Source: Galerina marginata
Lineage: Eukaryota > Basidiomycota > Agaricomycetes > Agaricales > Galerinaceae
Reading direction: 5' to 3'
Length of the DNA: 64,000 nt
NCBI GenBank assembly: GCA_023014335.1
Contig: JAECYW010000027.1
Location: 124,001-188,000, forward strand
This document shows positions 21,651 to 33,700 of the stretch, in pieces. The number at the start of each line of letters is the position of its first letter. The first letter of the stretch is position 1. Made by a program: the position numbers and the translations under genes. The notes under the pieces were generated by a model that made no database searches, had not been told where the DNA came from, and saw only the letters and a list, made by a program, of their open reading frames with translations.

Positions 21651-24600
21651 AGACGTTCAAGTAAAAAGCGTCCTCAGGTGTGTGGGCAGAGACCGAGAGA
21701 AGGATGAGGAGCTCGTCGTCGTGCAGCAGCGTGAAGAGTGGAGTGTTTTGTGCCAGGTCAAACGGACGCCGGTAGACGAGATGGGAGGTGTAGTGCTATA
21801 AGCAACCTGTAACAGTTCGTCCTTCCAGATCGGAAAACATTCGTAGTAAATGACGTTGTCGTGCCGCACCGGGAAGAATGAAGATTGCCAGGTAGGGTTC
21901 CGCCTCTCGTCCACCCGCCACATATCCGGATTCAACCTTCTTCCCTCCTCCTGCCTCCTGACTTCCACCACAGACACGTGGCGAAGGCAGAACATCCATC
22001 CCAGCTCCTAAGTTAGTTCCAATATTCCATGCCCCAAGGTCTTCGTCGACCCCTCCGCGTTGGCAGCGGTATCGGCGTGATCGATGGTACAAGTTCGAAA
22101 AACCTGACCTCAGGGCACGGACCAGTCGCAGAAATGTCGCCACAACCTCATCAATAACTTACGTTCCCCAATTTCCAGGCCAAACACGGGCAAGAGAAGA
22201 CGCGGTTTTCGAGTTTGGCAACGACTATAGAGAGGTTGAATAGCCCACCCTCCGGCCTTCAAATTCGGCGCGTGGAGGAACGAGTAAGCCGAGGTTTCAA
22301 AGAAAACGAAGTCCCGAAGGAGGAAATAACGAGCAGCAGCAAACTCGTACGAAAAGCAAGCTGCAGGAACAGCCATACGCCGCGCTGGCTTGGGTACTTG
22401 AGGCGATGTTGAAATTGATGACGTGGTCCGGGCAGTCGAAGGCGAGAATGGGTCCAGAAACGTGGAAGTCGAGGGGAGAGACGACGGGTACGTTGACTTT
22501 GATATGTGAACCACCAAGGCCGACGAGCATGAGGGCGATCGTCCTGACGAACAAAGGGCAGGAAATTGTTGTCGAAAAACCACTTCAAAATCCAGGCACC
22601 GCCTTGGGCGGTGGTTCGGTTCCGGCAGGGCTCCTGCCCCTCCTTCTCCTCCTCGATTGTGGATGTAGACCCCAACCCCATAGCCACGTCCATCAGCCCA
22701 CCCGTCGACCAACAGCCTTGCCCCGCCTCCGCCTCCACCATTGATCTCCTGAGTCCTCCAACAACTCTCCTGAGTCCTCCAACAACGTCACAACTTCGAA
22801 AGGGCTGTCAACGGGAACCCGGTACCCTAACCCACATCGAACTGGATTAGATGAGGTTTCAAGTAGAGTGTATCTTCAGATGCATGAGCAGAGTTGAATG
22901 GATTATGGAAGCACGAGGACGAGGACGAGGACGCTGGGGTGGGGTCGTGCAGCAGCAGCGTAACGGCCAGTGTTTTTCGTAGCTCGCCAAACGGATGCCA
23001 GGAGAGGGAGGGATGTGATGATATATGATGAGGGGCGTCGTTCGACGAGCAGGATAAGGTGACAGGTCATGCTTGCCCTCGAGATGGCCGACATTCGTAG
23101 TAGATGAAGTTGCCGTGGACCACCGAAGAAGACGGGAGGGCTGGCGGGTCCGAGAAGCCCAGCTCACGTTGGTGGAGAGTCAGGAGAGGGAGAGGGCGAA
23201 AGGCGAGATCCAAAAGACGAGGTGCTAGAAATTTTGCAAGAGGTTGAATGTTATCCAAGCCCTTCAAGCTCACCGCTTGGCCAACCCTCGTAGGTAATGG
23301 CGTCGGCGTACCACACCGAAAAGAACGGAGTAAAAGTCTTGCCTTGAGGGTCATTGATGATACGAGGAACAGCCAAAAAGCAAAATTGGTCGTTGAACGT
23401 GAAAGCCGACAAAGGAGCTGCTGGAAACGTCGACTTCGATGTCTGAGTTGTCAAGGCCGACAATCGCGAGGGTGATCATCCTGATGAATGAAGGTTGAAG
23501 GTGATGACGTGGTGTAAACAGTGGAAGGCGAAAATAGGTCCTTAAACGTAGAAGGTGAGGTAAGAGAAAGCGGCTACGTTGCCTTCGACGTCCAAACCAG
23601 CAAGGCCGACGATGGCAAGGGAGGGTTCCTGAGCAACGGGGGTTGAAAGTGATGACGTGGTGCAAATAATCGAAGGCGAGAATGGGTCCAGAAACGTGTA
23701 GGTCGAAAAACGAGAAGACGGGTACGTTGACTTTGATGTCCAAACCACCAAGACCGACGATAATGAGGGCGATCGTCCTGACGAACGGATGGCAGGAAAT
23801 TGTTGTCGAAAACCCTCTCTTCCAGATTCAGGCACCGCCTCGGGCCGGTGGCAAGGCCAGACGTCATCTCCTCCTCCCCCTCCTCGGCTGTGGACGTAAA
23901 CTCCAGCCCCGGAGCCGCGCTACCAGCGCGTACGTTTACCACCAGCTTTGCATCGTTTCCCACCGCTGACCTCCTCCAACTGGGCTTTCATCTTCAAAGA
24001 CCCGCGAACCCTGTGCCCTAACCCACAGCGGACTGGTTAGACGACGTTCAAATGGAACGTGCCTTCAAACGCGTGGGCGGAGGCTGGGAGGATAACGCGG
24101 ACGTTGGGGTCGTGCAGCGTGAAGGCCCGTGTTTTCGTAGCTGGCTAAACGGATGGAGGTGGACGGTCAGGAGAGGGAGGGACGTGATGAAAAGCATCGT
24201 GCTACGAACAAGGTGGAGCCATTGTTGCCATCCAAATAGCCGATGTTTGTAGGTAATGGTGTCGTCGTGAGGCACCGAGAAAGCAGAGAGTAGGGTTCTC
24301 GTGTCGAGGGACTGAGAGGACGGCGGCGGGGGAAGGTTTTTGCGCATATTATTATATGGTGGTCCTGCATGTTGGTCGAGGGCGGAGGGCTTTCGGTGGG
24401 AAGAGAGGAGAACAAACGTAGTCGTAGTCGTAGGCGAATCTTGTTGTCATTCGGCTAAGAGTACTGGTGCTGATGCTGATGACATTCGTGTTCATAGCAG
24501 AACCTCCAGCGCCACGGAATCGGCCAGCGCGGCTCTGGCAGCACCTCCTTCCCCAGCCCGACCATGGGTTCCCGATCCTCCGCCTCCAAAGCTCCATCCC

Positions 24601-27490
24601 CTCGTTCAACAACCAACTACGTCCCCTTCGCCTGATTCATCTTCTTCTTCCTATCCCGAGACGCATCACCAGCACCACCAGCAGCCTGATCACCCTCAAC
24701 GAAGGCGTCCAACCGCATCCACCAGATCTCAGACCCAAACCGCGCCGAGCCCACATCCTCCCTCTTTCTCTAACCGTTGGCTGATTCTCGACAGCATACG
24801 GGCAATCGGCACCCGCGATCTTGTTCGATAAGGAATCCCGACCTTAAGACTGCATCACACGGTGTGTAAACGGCCGATGTCCCATATTCGACGTTCAGCT
24901 CGAGGTCGAACATGGTCTTCGCTGGCGGTGAGGCTTTATCGGGTGTAGGTAGTGGCCTAGTCAAGCTAGATCCTAAAAGACGAGCTGCTAGGAAAATTTG
25001 TAAGAGGTTGAATGTTACACAGAGCCATTCATGCTCACCGAGTAGCTAATGCTCGTGGATAGTGGCGTCGTCGTACCGAACCGAGAAAAACGGGTAAGGT
25101 TTTGTGTTGGCGGAGAGGGTTGACGCGCCGAACAGCCAAGGCGAAATTGGTCGTTGAAACACCGAAGTCGACAATGGAGAGGTAAGATACGTTGCACTCT
25201 ATGTCTGAACCAACATGGCCGACGATGGCAAGGAAGGTGGTCCTGAAGAATGGAGGTTAAGAGTGATGACGTGGTGCGAACCAGCAAAGGCGACAAGGGC
25301 TGTTGAAAAGCCAAAGTCGGGAAAGGAGAGGCTGGAAACGTTGACTTTGATGTTCGAACCACCGAGGCCGACGATAGCGAGGGCGATCGTCCTGACAAAA
25401 GGAGCACAGAAAATTGTTGTCGAAAACCCTCTCTTCCAGATCCAGGCACCTCCGCGGGCCGGCGGTTCCGGCACGCAAGTCTTCTCCTCCCCCTCCTCCT
25501 CGGCTGTGAACGTAGACTCCAGCCCCATAGCCACACGCATCAACCCATGCGTCTACCGCCACCCATGCCTTGCCTGCCGCTACCGATCTCCTCCAACTGG
25601 GCTTTCATCTTTGAAGAACCGTGAACCCTGTGCCCTAACGCACAAGAACCTGGGTGAGATGACGGTCAAGTAGATTGTCCCTTCAAACGCGTGGGCGGAG
25701 ACGGGGAGGATAACGAGGACACTGGAAACGTGCAGCTGCGGGAAGGCCCGAGGTTTCGGAGCTGGCTAAACGGATGGGGGTGGCCAGTCAGGAGAGGGAG
25801 GGACGTGATGAAGGACATCGTTCTATGAGCAAGGTAGAGCCATTCGTGCCCTCCAAATGGCTAACGTTCGCAGGTAATGGTGTCGTCGTGCGGCACCGAG
25901 AAGGACGAAAGTAGGGTGCTCGTCTTGAGGGAGGGAGGGGACGTCGGCGCGGGAAGGTTCGGAGGCCCAGAGGCGCATATAGAGGTGTTATCCTGCATCT
26001 TGTTCGAGGGGGGAGGGCTTTGACCTCCAGCGCGACGAATCACGAATCGGGCTCGAGCCGCACTGGCAGCGCCTCCTTCACCAGCCCGACCATGGTTTCC
26101 CGTCGTTCCATAACCGACCACGTCCCCTCTCCAGGTCATCCATCTTCTTCCTGTCCTGAGACGCGTCACCGGCGCTAGCGTAGCCTCAAACCACCCTCAA
26201 CAGAGGCCTCCAACCACATCCACCACATCTGAGAGATCCGAACATCGTAAACCCACATCCTCCCTTCTTCCCTAACCGTCCGCTGATTCGCGATACCATA
26301 CGGGCAATCGGTACCCAGGATCTTGTTCGATAGGGAATCCCCACTTCAGGACTGCACCACACGATGTGAAGAAGCCCGATGTCCCATATTCGACGTTCAG
26401 CGCGAGGTCGAACGAGGTCTTCGCTGACGGGGAGGCTTCATCGGGTGTAAGCGTGGCCTAGTCGTTAGGACGAGTTGTGGGATGAAGGAGGGGACACGGA
26501 TACGGCTGGCACGTCCATTGTACACATCTGGAGCGTGACGAGAATGAGGTAGGAAGGAGAAGGATACAAAGACGACTGCCAGTGTTTGCGAATCGTAGGA
26601 TTGGGCTGGGGACTGGTCCGACAGGCCTCGTTGTCCAAACGGATAATTGGGGTCCTGAGAGTGCGAGTGAAGCTTTGAAGGTCGGCTCTGGAGGAATGAG
26701 AGGTCGACAACCTGAGGCATGATGAGAAGAACCGATCGTAGGGAAGGCTACTTCTTCCTGGTCTCGTCCATGTGCGTATAGAGAGAGAGGTCCAATAACG
26801 ACCAACGCGTTGGCTTGGGCGTAAAGTGAAACATGCGAAGAGCACGACGGGAGAGTTCTACTAGTGCTTGTAAGCGGGAATCGGCTGGTCTGAGGAATGG
26901 AGTTCGCTTGCCTCGTCGAGCTCGACATGGGGACGTCGTGAGGCGTTACGGTCATTGGTATTCCGGTTAATAACTGCGCAAGAAAGCTTCATCAGCACGA
27001 TTTCCCTCCCACCCTTCAAACGAAGCACTCACCGCGCGGCGCGAACCCAGAATCTATCCTTCTATCACATCGAAGCAGAACTACAACGACCAACGTGCTT
27101 GACCTCGAATCAGAGCGTGTGGAAGCTGGTGTGGAAAGGCCAAGGTAAGTAAGGGCTGGAAGACGACAAATCCATGTAGCTTACCTCATTGCCTAGCTAT
27201 CATTTTTGATTCTTGAAGAGAAGGAACGGAACGCTGCGCTGGTACGATAAGACGCTTGCATGATGCATGACACTCGCAGAGACGCAAAAAGAGAGGGTGG
27301 ATGTCAATTGTTGCCTGTTTGGCTTCAACGCCAAAGCCATTCGGCTCCAACGGCCGCTTTTCGTTCCTTGTTCGTTCCTGAAACTTGTCGTCTTACGCAG
27401 TAGTCGTACTGAGAGTGAAATCGCTTTAACGGCGGGCCCATGTAACGTGCACTCCTCACAAAAGTCAATCCGATATTCTACTTGAGTATA
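21650..27490 (+). repeat. Family R repeat array, at least six core copies
   Basis: Cores near 22510, 23453, 23600, 23747, 25210 and 25360; the three at 23.45-23.75 kb are spaced 147 bp apart. Two longer blocks, about 23.9-24.9 and 25.5-26.5 kb, repeat each other and also 35.3-36.3 kb, sharing 'AACGCGTGGGCGGAG', 'AAACGGATGG' and 'GGTCGAGGGCGGAGGGCTTT'-like segments. Minus-strand tail peptides are seen near 22970, 24130 ('TRAFTLHDPNVRVILPAS') and 25740. The array ends with the 'GCCAAAGCCATTCGGCTCC' segment near 27330. The many short frames disagree between copies and I call none as genes. Confidence 0.7.
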
Positions 27491-28419
27491 CTACTGAAAA
27501 AGTTCTCGAAAGCATCCAAGCTAAAATTCAAATATCGAATAAGAAATTAGCGCCCGAGCCTAATTAGCGCCTGCTTTAAGTTTCAAGGTTCAACTGGTCA
27601 GTGGCTTTCCATCCCATTGGCATCGCGATTAGATCACCCTGGACCCATCCGACGGGGAAGTATTCAAACACCGGCGTTAATCTCACTCGAATTCTAGCAT
27701 GAGTCTGAGATTCACGGAATCAACGCCTGCCGGTCGTCCGAGAATTTGTTTGAACAAAAACAGCCTCGAGTGAAATTGGAGTGGGAAAGATAGTAGGCAG
27801 TGTTCACGTTACAGTTGGTAATTATTCCCGCTACGTCCTAGAGACTAGAGTACTTTGCAATGTTCATATTAATAACTTTCCTCAGCTCAAATACGTCGAT
27901 TAGCTCAGCGTTCTTCCGTGCTAGTTTCTGTTAACTCTAGAATAGACACGAACGATTTCCTTACTTACCCACAGATATCCTCACTGACTAGACAAAAATA
28001 GCTCATCAACGGCATCGTTCCGATCTGAGAATGGCCTATCGGATCAACACTTCCAAGTTCCAACTCCAATTTTACTAGTAGGGGTTCCACGGCGACAACT
28101 ATTATATAAGTCTACCCCGGCCCTGTAGCCACAATAACACCCATCTCGGAAGCGATGGAAATGGCGGCTGAGCGCTCACTTGCAACCCCAACGAACGACG
28201 ACAAGACGCGTCGGGTCGGTACTGTATCAGGTGAAACTATTCCCGCCTGCCTCCAACTCTGTCATCCCAGTGCCCTGGTCATCTCAAGACCCTTACTCCC
28301 AATCACAACATCGCATCGCTAGCCTTACACATCGGCTTGTATACGATTCGAGAATAGGCATATAAGCTGTCCCAGTCCAGCGACCTTTATATCTCATTCT
28401 TTCTTTTCACTCTTGCGGC
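27491..28419 (+). repeat. Duplicated 5' region of the seven-helix gene
   Basis: This stretch repeats 38.1-39.48 kb: 'GTGGCTTTCCATCCCA.TGGCATCGCGA' near 27600, 'CCCGGCCCTGTAGCCACAAT' near 28120, 'GAAGCGATGGAAATGGCGGC' near 28150 and a CATATAAGCTGTCCCAGTCC box near 28359. In the intact copy it is the promoter of the gene at 39,480. A partial third match lies at 42.65-42.9 kb. Confidence 0.7.
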
Positions 28420-28500
28420 ATGGTAGTGTTGTCTCAGACGCTTACAACCCTCGAAAATTCGATCGCAACAACTGCCTCTGCCATTATCTACGGAGTCGTT
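28420..28500 (+). pseudogene. Truncated copy of the seven-helix gene (first ~27 codons)
   Basis: The ATG and first 27 codons ('MVVLSQTLTTLENSIATTAS' onwards to 'IIYGVV') are almost identical to the gene at 39,480, differing at a few positions. Identity stops sharply after the GTCGTT at about 28,500. What follows to 29.5 kb shows no trace of the remaining helices, so this is a 5' fragment with its promoter and no working gene. Confidence 0.8.
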
Positions 28501-29525
28501 GTGAGGGTGCCCCTCTGTCTAGGCACGAAATCTACAATAATATACCCGGTTTCGAACCGCATGCTCGGTAAATTCTTATTTCAAATTCTTTTCCTTTTTC
28601 GTACGCGTTCACGATGCGCCACATCTTCGATCACTTCTGAAACTGTACCTTGGTGATTTTCCCTTCCTACCACTATATTTTTCTTCATTTCTTCAATCCA
28701 CTGCTTGATTGTCTCCTTTTCACCGTGTTTCATAAAATTTTCATTTCCCCATTTCGATCTCTACGTAGACTTTAAATACGGAGTCCTATGTAGTAGATCT
28801 TCAGTTGAATTCGAGTATTCTTCTCACCCCATCGTCGTTAGTACCTCGCGGCTCGGTTTCTACGATAGAAACGTCGCTTGGCATCGTTCTGGATCGCTCC
28901 CCATCGTCTCACTCTCGTCTCTCGCTTCAAAATTCGTTTATTATCAATTTATCTACTAACTACCACCCACCTACCTCAGGATCCCCTCGAACCACCACGC
29001 AAACGGAGTTTGCGCCCCGCTTCCTTTTCAGGCAGCATTTCGAACTCACGCACTCACGTGCAATCTTCAACTGGAGCCCACCGCGAGGGGGTTCTATCCA
29101 AATTTCCAAGAGGAAATTAGTCCATTTTCCATTATTTACACCATTGTTCCTTCAGACACATTTCCCATCGTAATTATCGTCGCCCACGTCTCCAATCCAT
29201 CGCCTCTAAGCCTAAGTTTGGGTCAATATAATCCCCATCAAGTCCATATTAAATCCGGGTTCAGTCTCAACCCAATTATCGTCAAGTTGTCATTCTCATT
29301 TCATCATCCGATTCATCGAGAAAGCCAATTAAATTGCCTACGGCCGTCGCCGCTCGAAACGACACCAAAGCAACCGTCTTAGTCACATATTTTCCCGAAA
29401 ATGCCGAGCGTCGTAATGCCATATAAACGCGACCCAAGGGCCCCGAAATTCGATGGGAAACCGGCATCGCTCGTCCCGTTTCTCGAGGAAATTAAGCAAC
29501 TAGCAGATATGTGACATTCCAGCCA
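28501..29525. other. Intergenic, no gene seen
   Basis: Pyrimidine-rich sequence unrelated to the 39.5-kb gene body. A TATAAA at about 29,423 may serve the gene that starts at 29,526. Confidence 0.4.
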
Positions 29526-30820
29526 ATGGCCACGGATCCGTCAACTTGGATTCTCGTAGATGACAGTGACCCACACATTCAGTATGGCCCCGGTTGGGTT
29601 GACAAACCCAGTTCACTTGAACAATCAGATCCCGAATATCCTATGTATGGCACTTCACACGAGACGGTTAACCAAAGTACATTGACATACTCTTTTACTG
29701 GTGCATTCCAAATTCTGATTAGCGTCGTGGCACGGAACAGTAATATGTAATCTCTCACAGGGTCCTTCTTAGCTTTTTGTGTACAGTTTACAGCAAGCAC
29801 CCCACAGGCCGATGTCCTCTCTTGCTCCGTGGACGGTGCTCAAATTCCCACTATTGGCGAATGCTGTGAACCTCCTATTGCAGAACTAGACGATCAACTT
29901 CAGCACGAGATCCACATTTTAGCCACCGCATCTCCAAATCACCCAATATCGTTCGACAGTTTTATTTATTCCACATCCTTGGCCTTGCCTGTCGCCGATC
30001 TCCTCTTATACCCTGAGGACCCAAGACTTAAGTACGGAGGAGACTGGCAAATGTCTGGAGTTTTCGCCGACACAATGGTCGCCACGGGAGCTTTTGCAAA
30101 TTTTACTTTTGATTTTTACGGTGCGTTGTTCTCAAAGCAGGTGATTGTAACTAACCTTGGGTTCTAGGGAGTTCCATACTTTGGTTTGGTTTTTATAACA
30201 CTACCTTTGCAAAGTACAATAAGACAATATTTTCGTACACTGTTGACAATCACCCATTTTCGGAAGTTATCCTCGACCCACAAGTGGCTCAGAGCCTGAA
30301 CGGCTCAAATGTAATAGCAGTAGAATCCCTCCTCTTTCGAACATTTGCCTTGCCTCGCGGTCAGCATACACTGCAAGTTGCTTATTACAACAACGCTACT
30401 GGTACGGCCAAAATACCTCTTACCCTTACAAGTTTGGTGGTTCAGAACGGCACAACAAGCCCCAACACATCGGTGACACCTTCTCCGACACCTTCACCGA
30501 CGTCAAGTGCGACGAGGAAAGGAATCGGGAGAGCACATCTAGCAATCATACTTGGGTGTTGCAACGTTGCAGTCCTTGCCCTCCTTATTCTCTGTATCTT
30601 CTCCGCACGTCGCAGAGTAAAGAGACAGAGAAGTGCTCCCTCGGAAAGTGGGACGTCCAGTGTTGTCGAGCCGTTCATTCACGATCCTGGATCAGCCCCA
30701 GTTGGCACTCATCAAAAAACCCAACATCCTGCTGACATACCGGAGCAGCATGTTGATGTTGTTGGGCCTGCTGTAGTGGAGGCTCCTCCATCGTATATTA
30801 CAGAACCGCACCATTCTTGA
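29526..30820 (+). CDS. Single-pass membrane protein with lectin-like ectodomain (395 aa)
   Basis: Exons 29526-29700, 29761-30120 and 30168-30820 join into 396 codons including stop; introns are 60 and 47 nt. The first exon is 175 nt, as in the paralogue at 1.66 kb, and starts with the same motif ('TWILVDDSDPHIQYGPGW'). A second related segment ('LLLYPEDPRLKYGGDWQ') sits near residue 145. After a Thr/Pro/Ser stalk ('TPSPTPSPTSSATRK') come a helix ('AHLAIILGCCNVAVLALLIL') and the basic RRRVKRQR, then a short Pro/Glu-rich tail. The middle part is less similar to the 1.66-kb gene than the ends. An upstream in-frame GTG does not count as a start, so I chose the first ATG. Function unknown; probably plasma membrane with the lectin-like part outside. 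Confidence 0.8.
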
Positions 30821-31600
30821 TTAAATCACTTGGTTCAACAAGGGTGGGGACATGGAATAGGTTTACCACGTTGGCCTTTGTTTCAAGTCTATTTCAATTT
30901 TATGTATGGATATCGTATTACCATTTATGGACAGAGCGACAATAACTGGCGCTATGTCCCAGGCGAACGAGAAAGGAGCATTTAAGGAGCACCCATGCGT
31001 CCTGGCCAGGAGCCAGGTCCGAAGTCAGTGTGAAGAGGCACAAATACTGGCAAGGCCCCGCAAGGGCGAGGGCTGCGGGAAGAACTGCGTGTTTTATTAT
31101 GAATACTTAGCGCTTAGCTCGAGTCAAAGCTTTTTAAGGGGGTGTTAATGTTGGAACTGGTACATATCAGGACGGTCTCTTGAGTAGCAGGCTTCGCAGG
31201 GCGAGGGTCGTTTATGGCCAAATTTTACCATATATCAAGGCAAAGGAAACGCACGGAGCAGGTGTTTTGGCAATCTTTTTCAGCATAGCGGCTCGATTCC
31301 ATTACACCTGTGTCAAAATCGACATCTTCCTCGTCGTTCTCTGTCACCCATTCGATAGTTATAGTCATGGATAAGGCTTTGTAATCAAGGAGCAGACTTT
31401 TCCTGGCTTGTGGCCAGGGTTGAGCATTTCTGCCATTGTCGCGACGGTTTGCTTGAAAAACACCTGTTTGAAATGACACGAAGAGCAATGCATAAATATC
31501 GCATAGTCACAGGATGGGCAATGAAAAGCATATATAGATTCAAGGCGAACCACGAGTAACAGATGTACAAGGTCTTCCAAAAGATAAGCAGCACAGCGTT
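30821..31600. other. Intergenic, no gene seen
   Basis: 3' flank of the membrane protein gene, then AT-rich sequence. Short frames on both strands near 31.2-31.6 kb overlap each other and have no recognisable motif. Confidence 0.35.
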
Positions 31601-33700
31601 CGATATGTTTCGTCACGGATGAGAAAATATGATGGCGCAGACGTACTCTGAACAACAGGGAGAGGTACTGAACGGCAGCCGGCTCAGACTGTTACTTGAG
31701 TTGCTAACCAGCGGCGGTGACGTGGGCATATAACACGAAAATAAAGATCGACAATCGAAAACGCAGTATGTACGAGAATTCAGTGAGCCAGGTCTTCGAC
31801 AGTAACGAACCCACTAAGAAACGGGCAAGAAAGACTGGAACAGGTTTTCCGAGTTGCATAGAATGATCGCGGCGTCATCACAGATTTTCGGCCTTCATAT
31901 CATCTTCAATTTGACATCCGACGGACATAAGAACATTCACTCCCAAGAAGTCCTCATTTTCTACACAATTCTTCGACATCTTCCAGATGGTAACAGCGTC
32001 AGCGATTCCCAGCTCCAAAGAGAGGTAATAAGGCTGTGAATTTCTGAGAAGAGTGGGCTGGCCCCCCTACGCCGTACGGCAGGCACTATTGAGTTATAGC
32101 ACAGTAAGCTAGAACATTAATAATTCAAACTGATCTTCCGAGTTGGAAAATGGCACAGGAGCATACAGCCGCTCAGAGGTCCGCAGGTCCTTGAAGAGAA
32201 GGCCGATTTCGAGCAAAGGGCAGATGGAAACAAATTGAGTCCCGAAACGTGTAACTGAGGAAGGAGACCACGGGGACAGGAAATCCGAAATACGAGCCAG
32301 CATGGCTGAGGTAGACCACGGTTACAAAATGCATCCAGGAAATTGATTTCGTCTCGAAGGCCAGAAAAATGACATATTCCAAAATCCAGGCGCCGCCTCG
32401 GGGCAGGACAAAGCAGCAAGCTAAGACAAGGACGCATCTCTCCTCCTCTGCGTGCACCTCGTTCTTGCTTGCGGGAAAATACATCCTCGCGCGCCGATAG
32501 CCCGCATACATCAACAGGTCACAAGAAAAGTCTCTTCTCAACCACCTTCTCCTCCTCACCCACCTTCTCGTCCCTGGTCTTCACGTCCACCCGCCGCCCA
32601 TATCCAACCCTTCTTCCCTCCAGTTTTCCTACAATGCCCAACGTTCATCCCAAGTATTAGTGCAGTCATCCATACCCCAAGGTCCTCGTCGCCTCTTTCA
32701 CGTTGCCAGCAGCATCAACGTGATCGACGGTACGACTTCGAAAAGCCCGACCTGACAACAAGGCCCAGTCGCAGAAATGTCGCTACAACGTCAACGGATC
32801 GTCCATCAACTCCTAGGCGCAACATGGGAAAAAGACGCGGTTCAGGAGCTTGGGAACCGTTTTATGGAGGCTGGATATCCTTCGGTACGGCGTAGTGGTG
32901 GCATCTGGCCCGAGCAGCCCGAGCCTTCGATTAGATTACTTAGATGGAGTAGATCCCATCAGCGGCTGTGCACGGTTTCTGGTTGAGCAATCCATTTGCA
33001 CCTTGCCCGCAACGCTATACTGCGTGGCTGCTCGACGAGCTATCCGAGCCTTACTAGACCCGAGCTGCTAGGGTAGGTCTGATAGGCCTATCCCAACGGT
33101 TAATACCTCAACTAGGCGCGCGAGGAAATGGGTGCCTAGGTTGAGAATTTGCAAAACTGAATCGTCAAAGACAACCCTGAGACAGGGAAGGATTACAGGT
33201 ACGAAATTTCAGCTGCAGGTAGGAGTACAGCCGCACGCGAGGCGAAAGTACTTGAGATGATCTCGAAAGTGATGACGTGGTCCGTGCAGTCAAAACCAAA
33301 AAAAAAAAAAAGGTGAAATTGGTCGCTGAAAAGTTAAAGGCGAGAGGAGAGAGGCGGACACGTGGACTTTGATGCGTAAACCATTTAAGACCACAGCCAA
33401 CGATAGCGAACAAACTCGTGACGAGATGCACACAATCAAAGGCGAAATCGGGGTTCGAAACGCCAAAGTCGAGAGTCGACAGCCTGCATAAGTTGAATTC
33501 GAAGCCCGAACCACCAAGGCCGACGATGGCGAGGCCGATCACCCAGGTGAACGGAGGGCAGGAAATTCGCTTTCGAAAATCTCTTCCAGGTCCAGGCACC
33601 GCCGCGGACCGGCGGTTGCGGCCAACCTACTTAGGACTCGTCTTCTCGTCCTCTTCCTCGTTGTCAATGTAGACGCTCCACGCCCATTAACCTGCACGTC
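31600..33700 (+). repeat. Segment duplicated at 19.4-21.6 kb (family R), with insertion
   Basis: Same order of landmarks as the 19.4-21.6 kb copy ('ACTCCCAAGAAGTC' near 31940, 'ACATCCTCGCGCGCCGATAG' near 32482, 'AAGACGCGGTTCAGGAGCTT' near 32833, 'TAATACCTCAACTAGGCGCG' near 33101, core near 33510). The short element at 32891-33099 interrupts it between 'GGTACGG' and 'TTAATACC'. Confidence 0.7.
32891..33099 (+). mobile_element. ~210-bp short interspersed element, copy 2, with empty site
   Basis: Insertion of about 209 bp that matches 18754-18969. ACGG stands on both sides (32887-32890 and 33096-33099) and occurs once in the uninterrupted copy near 20,890 ('GGTACGGTTAATACC'), which fits a 4-bp target duplication. 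There is no open frame, so any mobility would depend on another element. Confidence 0.7.

Noticed and set aside
22110..26955. Many overlapping frames of 80-200 codons on both strands
   Set aside because: They lie in family R, are rich in Arg/Pro/Ser because of base composition, shift frame between neighbouring copies and match no domain that I know. Reported as repeats.
32891..33099. tRNA-derived SINE head in the short element
   Set aside because: No convincing A-box and B-box pair at the right spacing and no poly-A or short tandem tail, so I did not name it a SINE.
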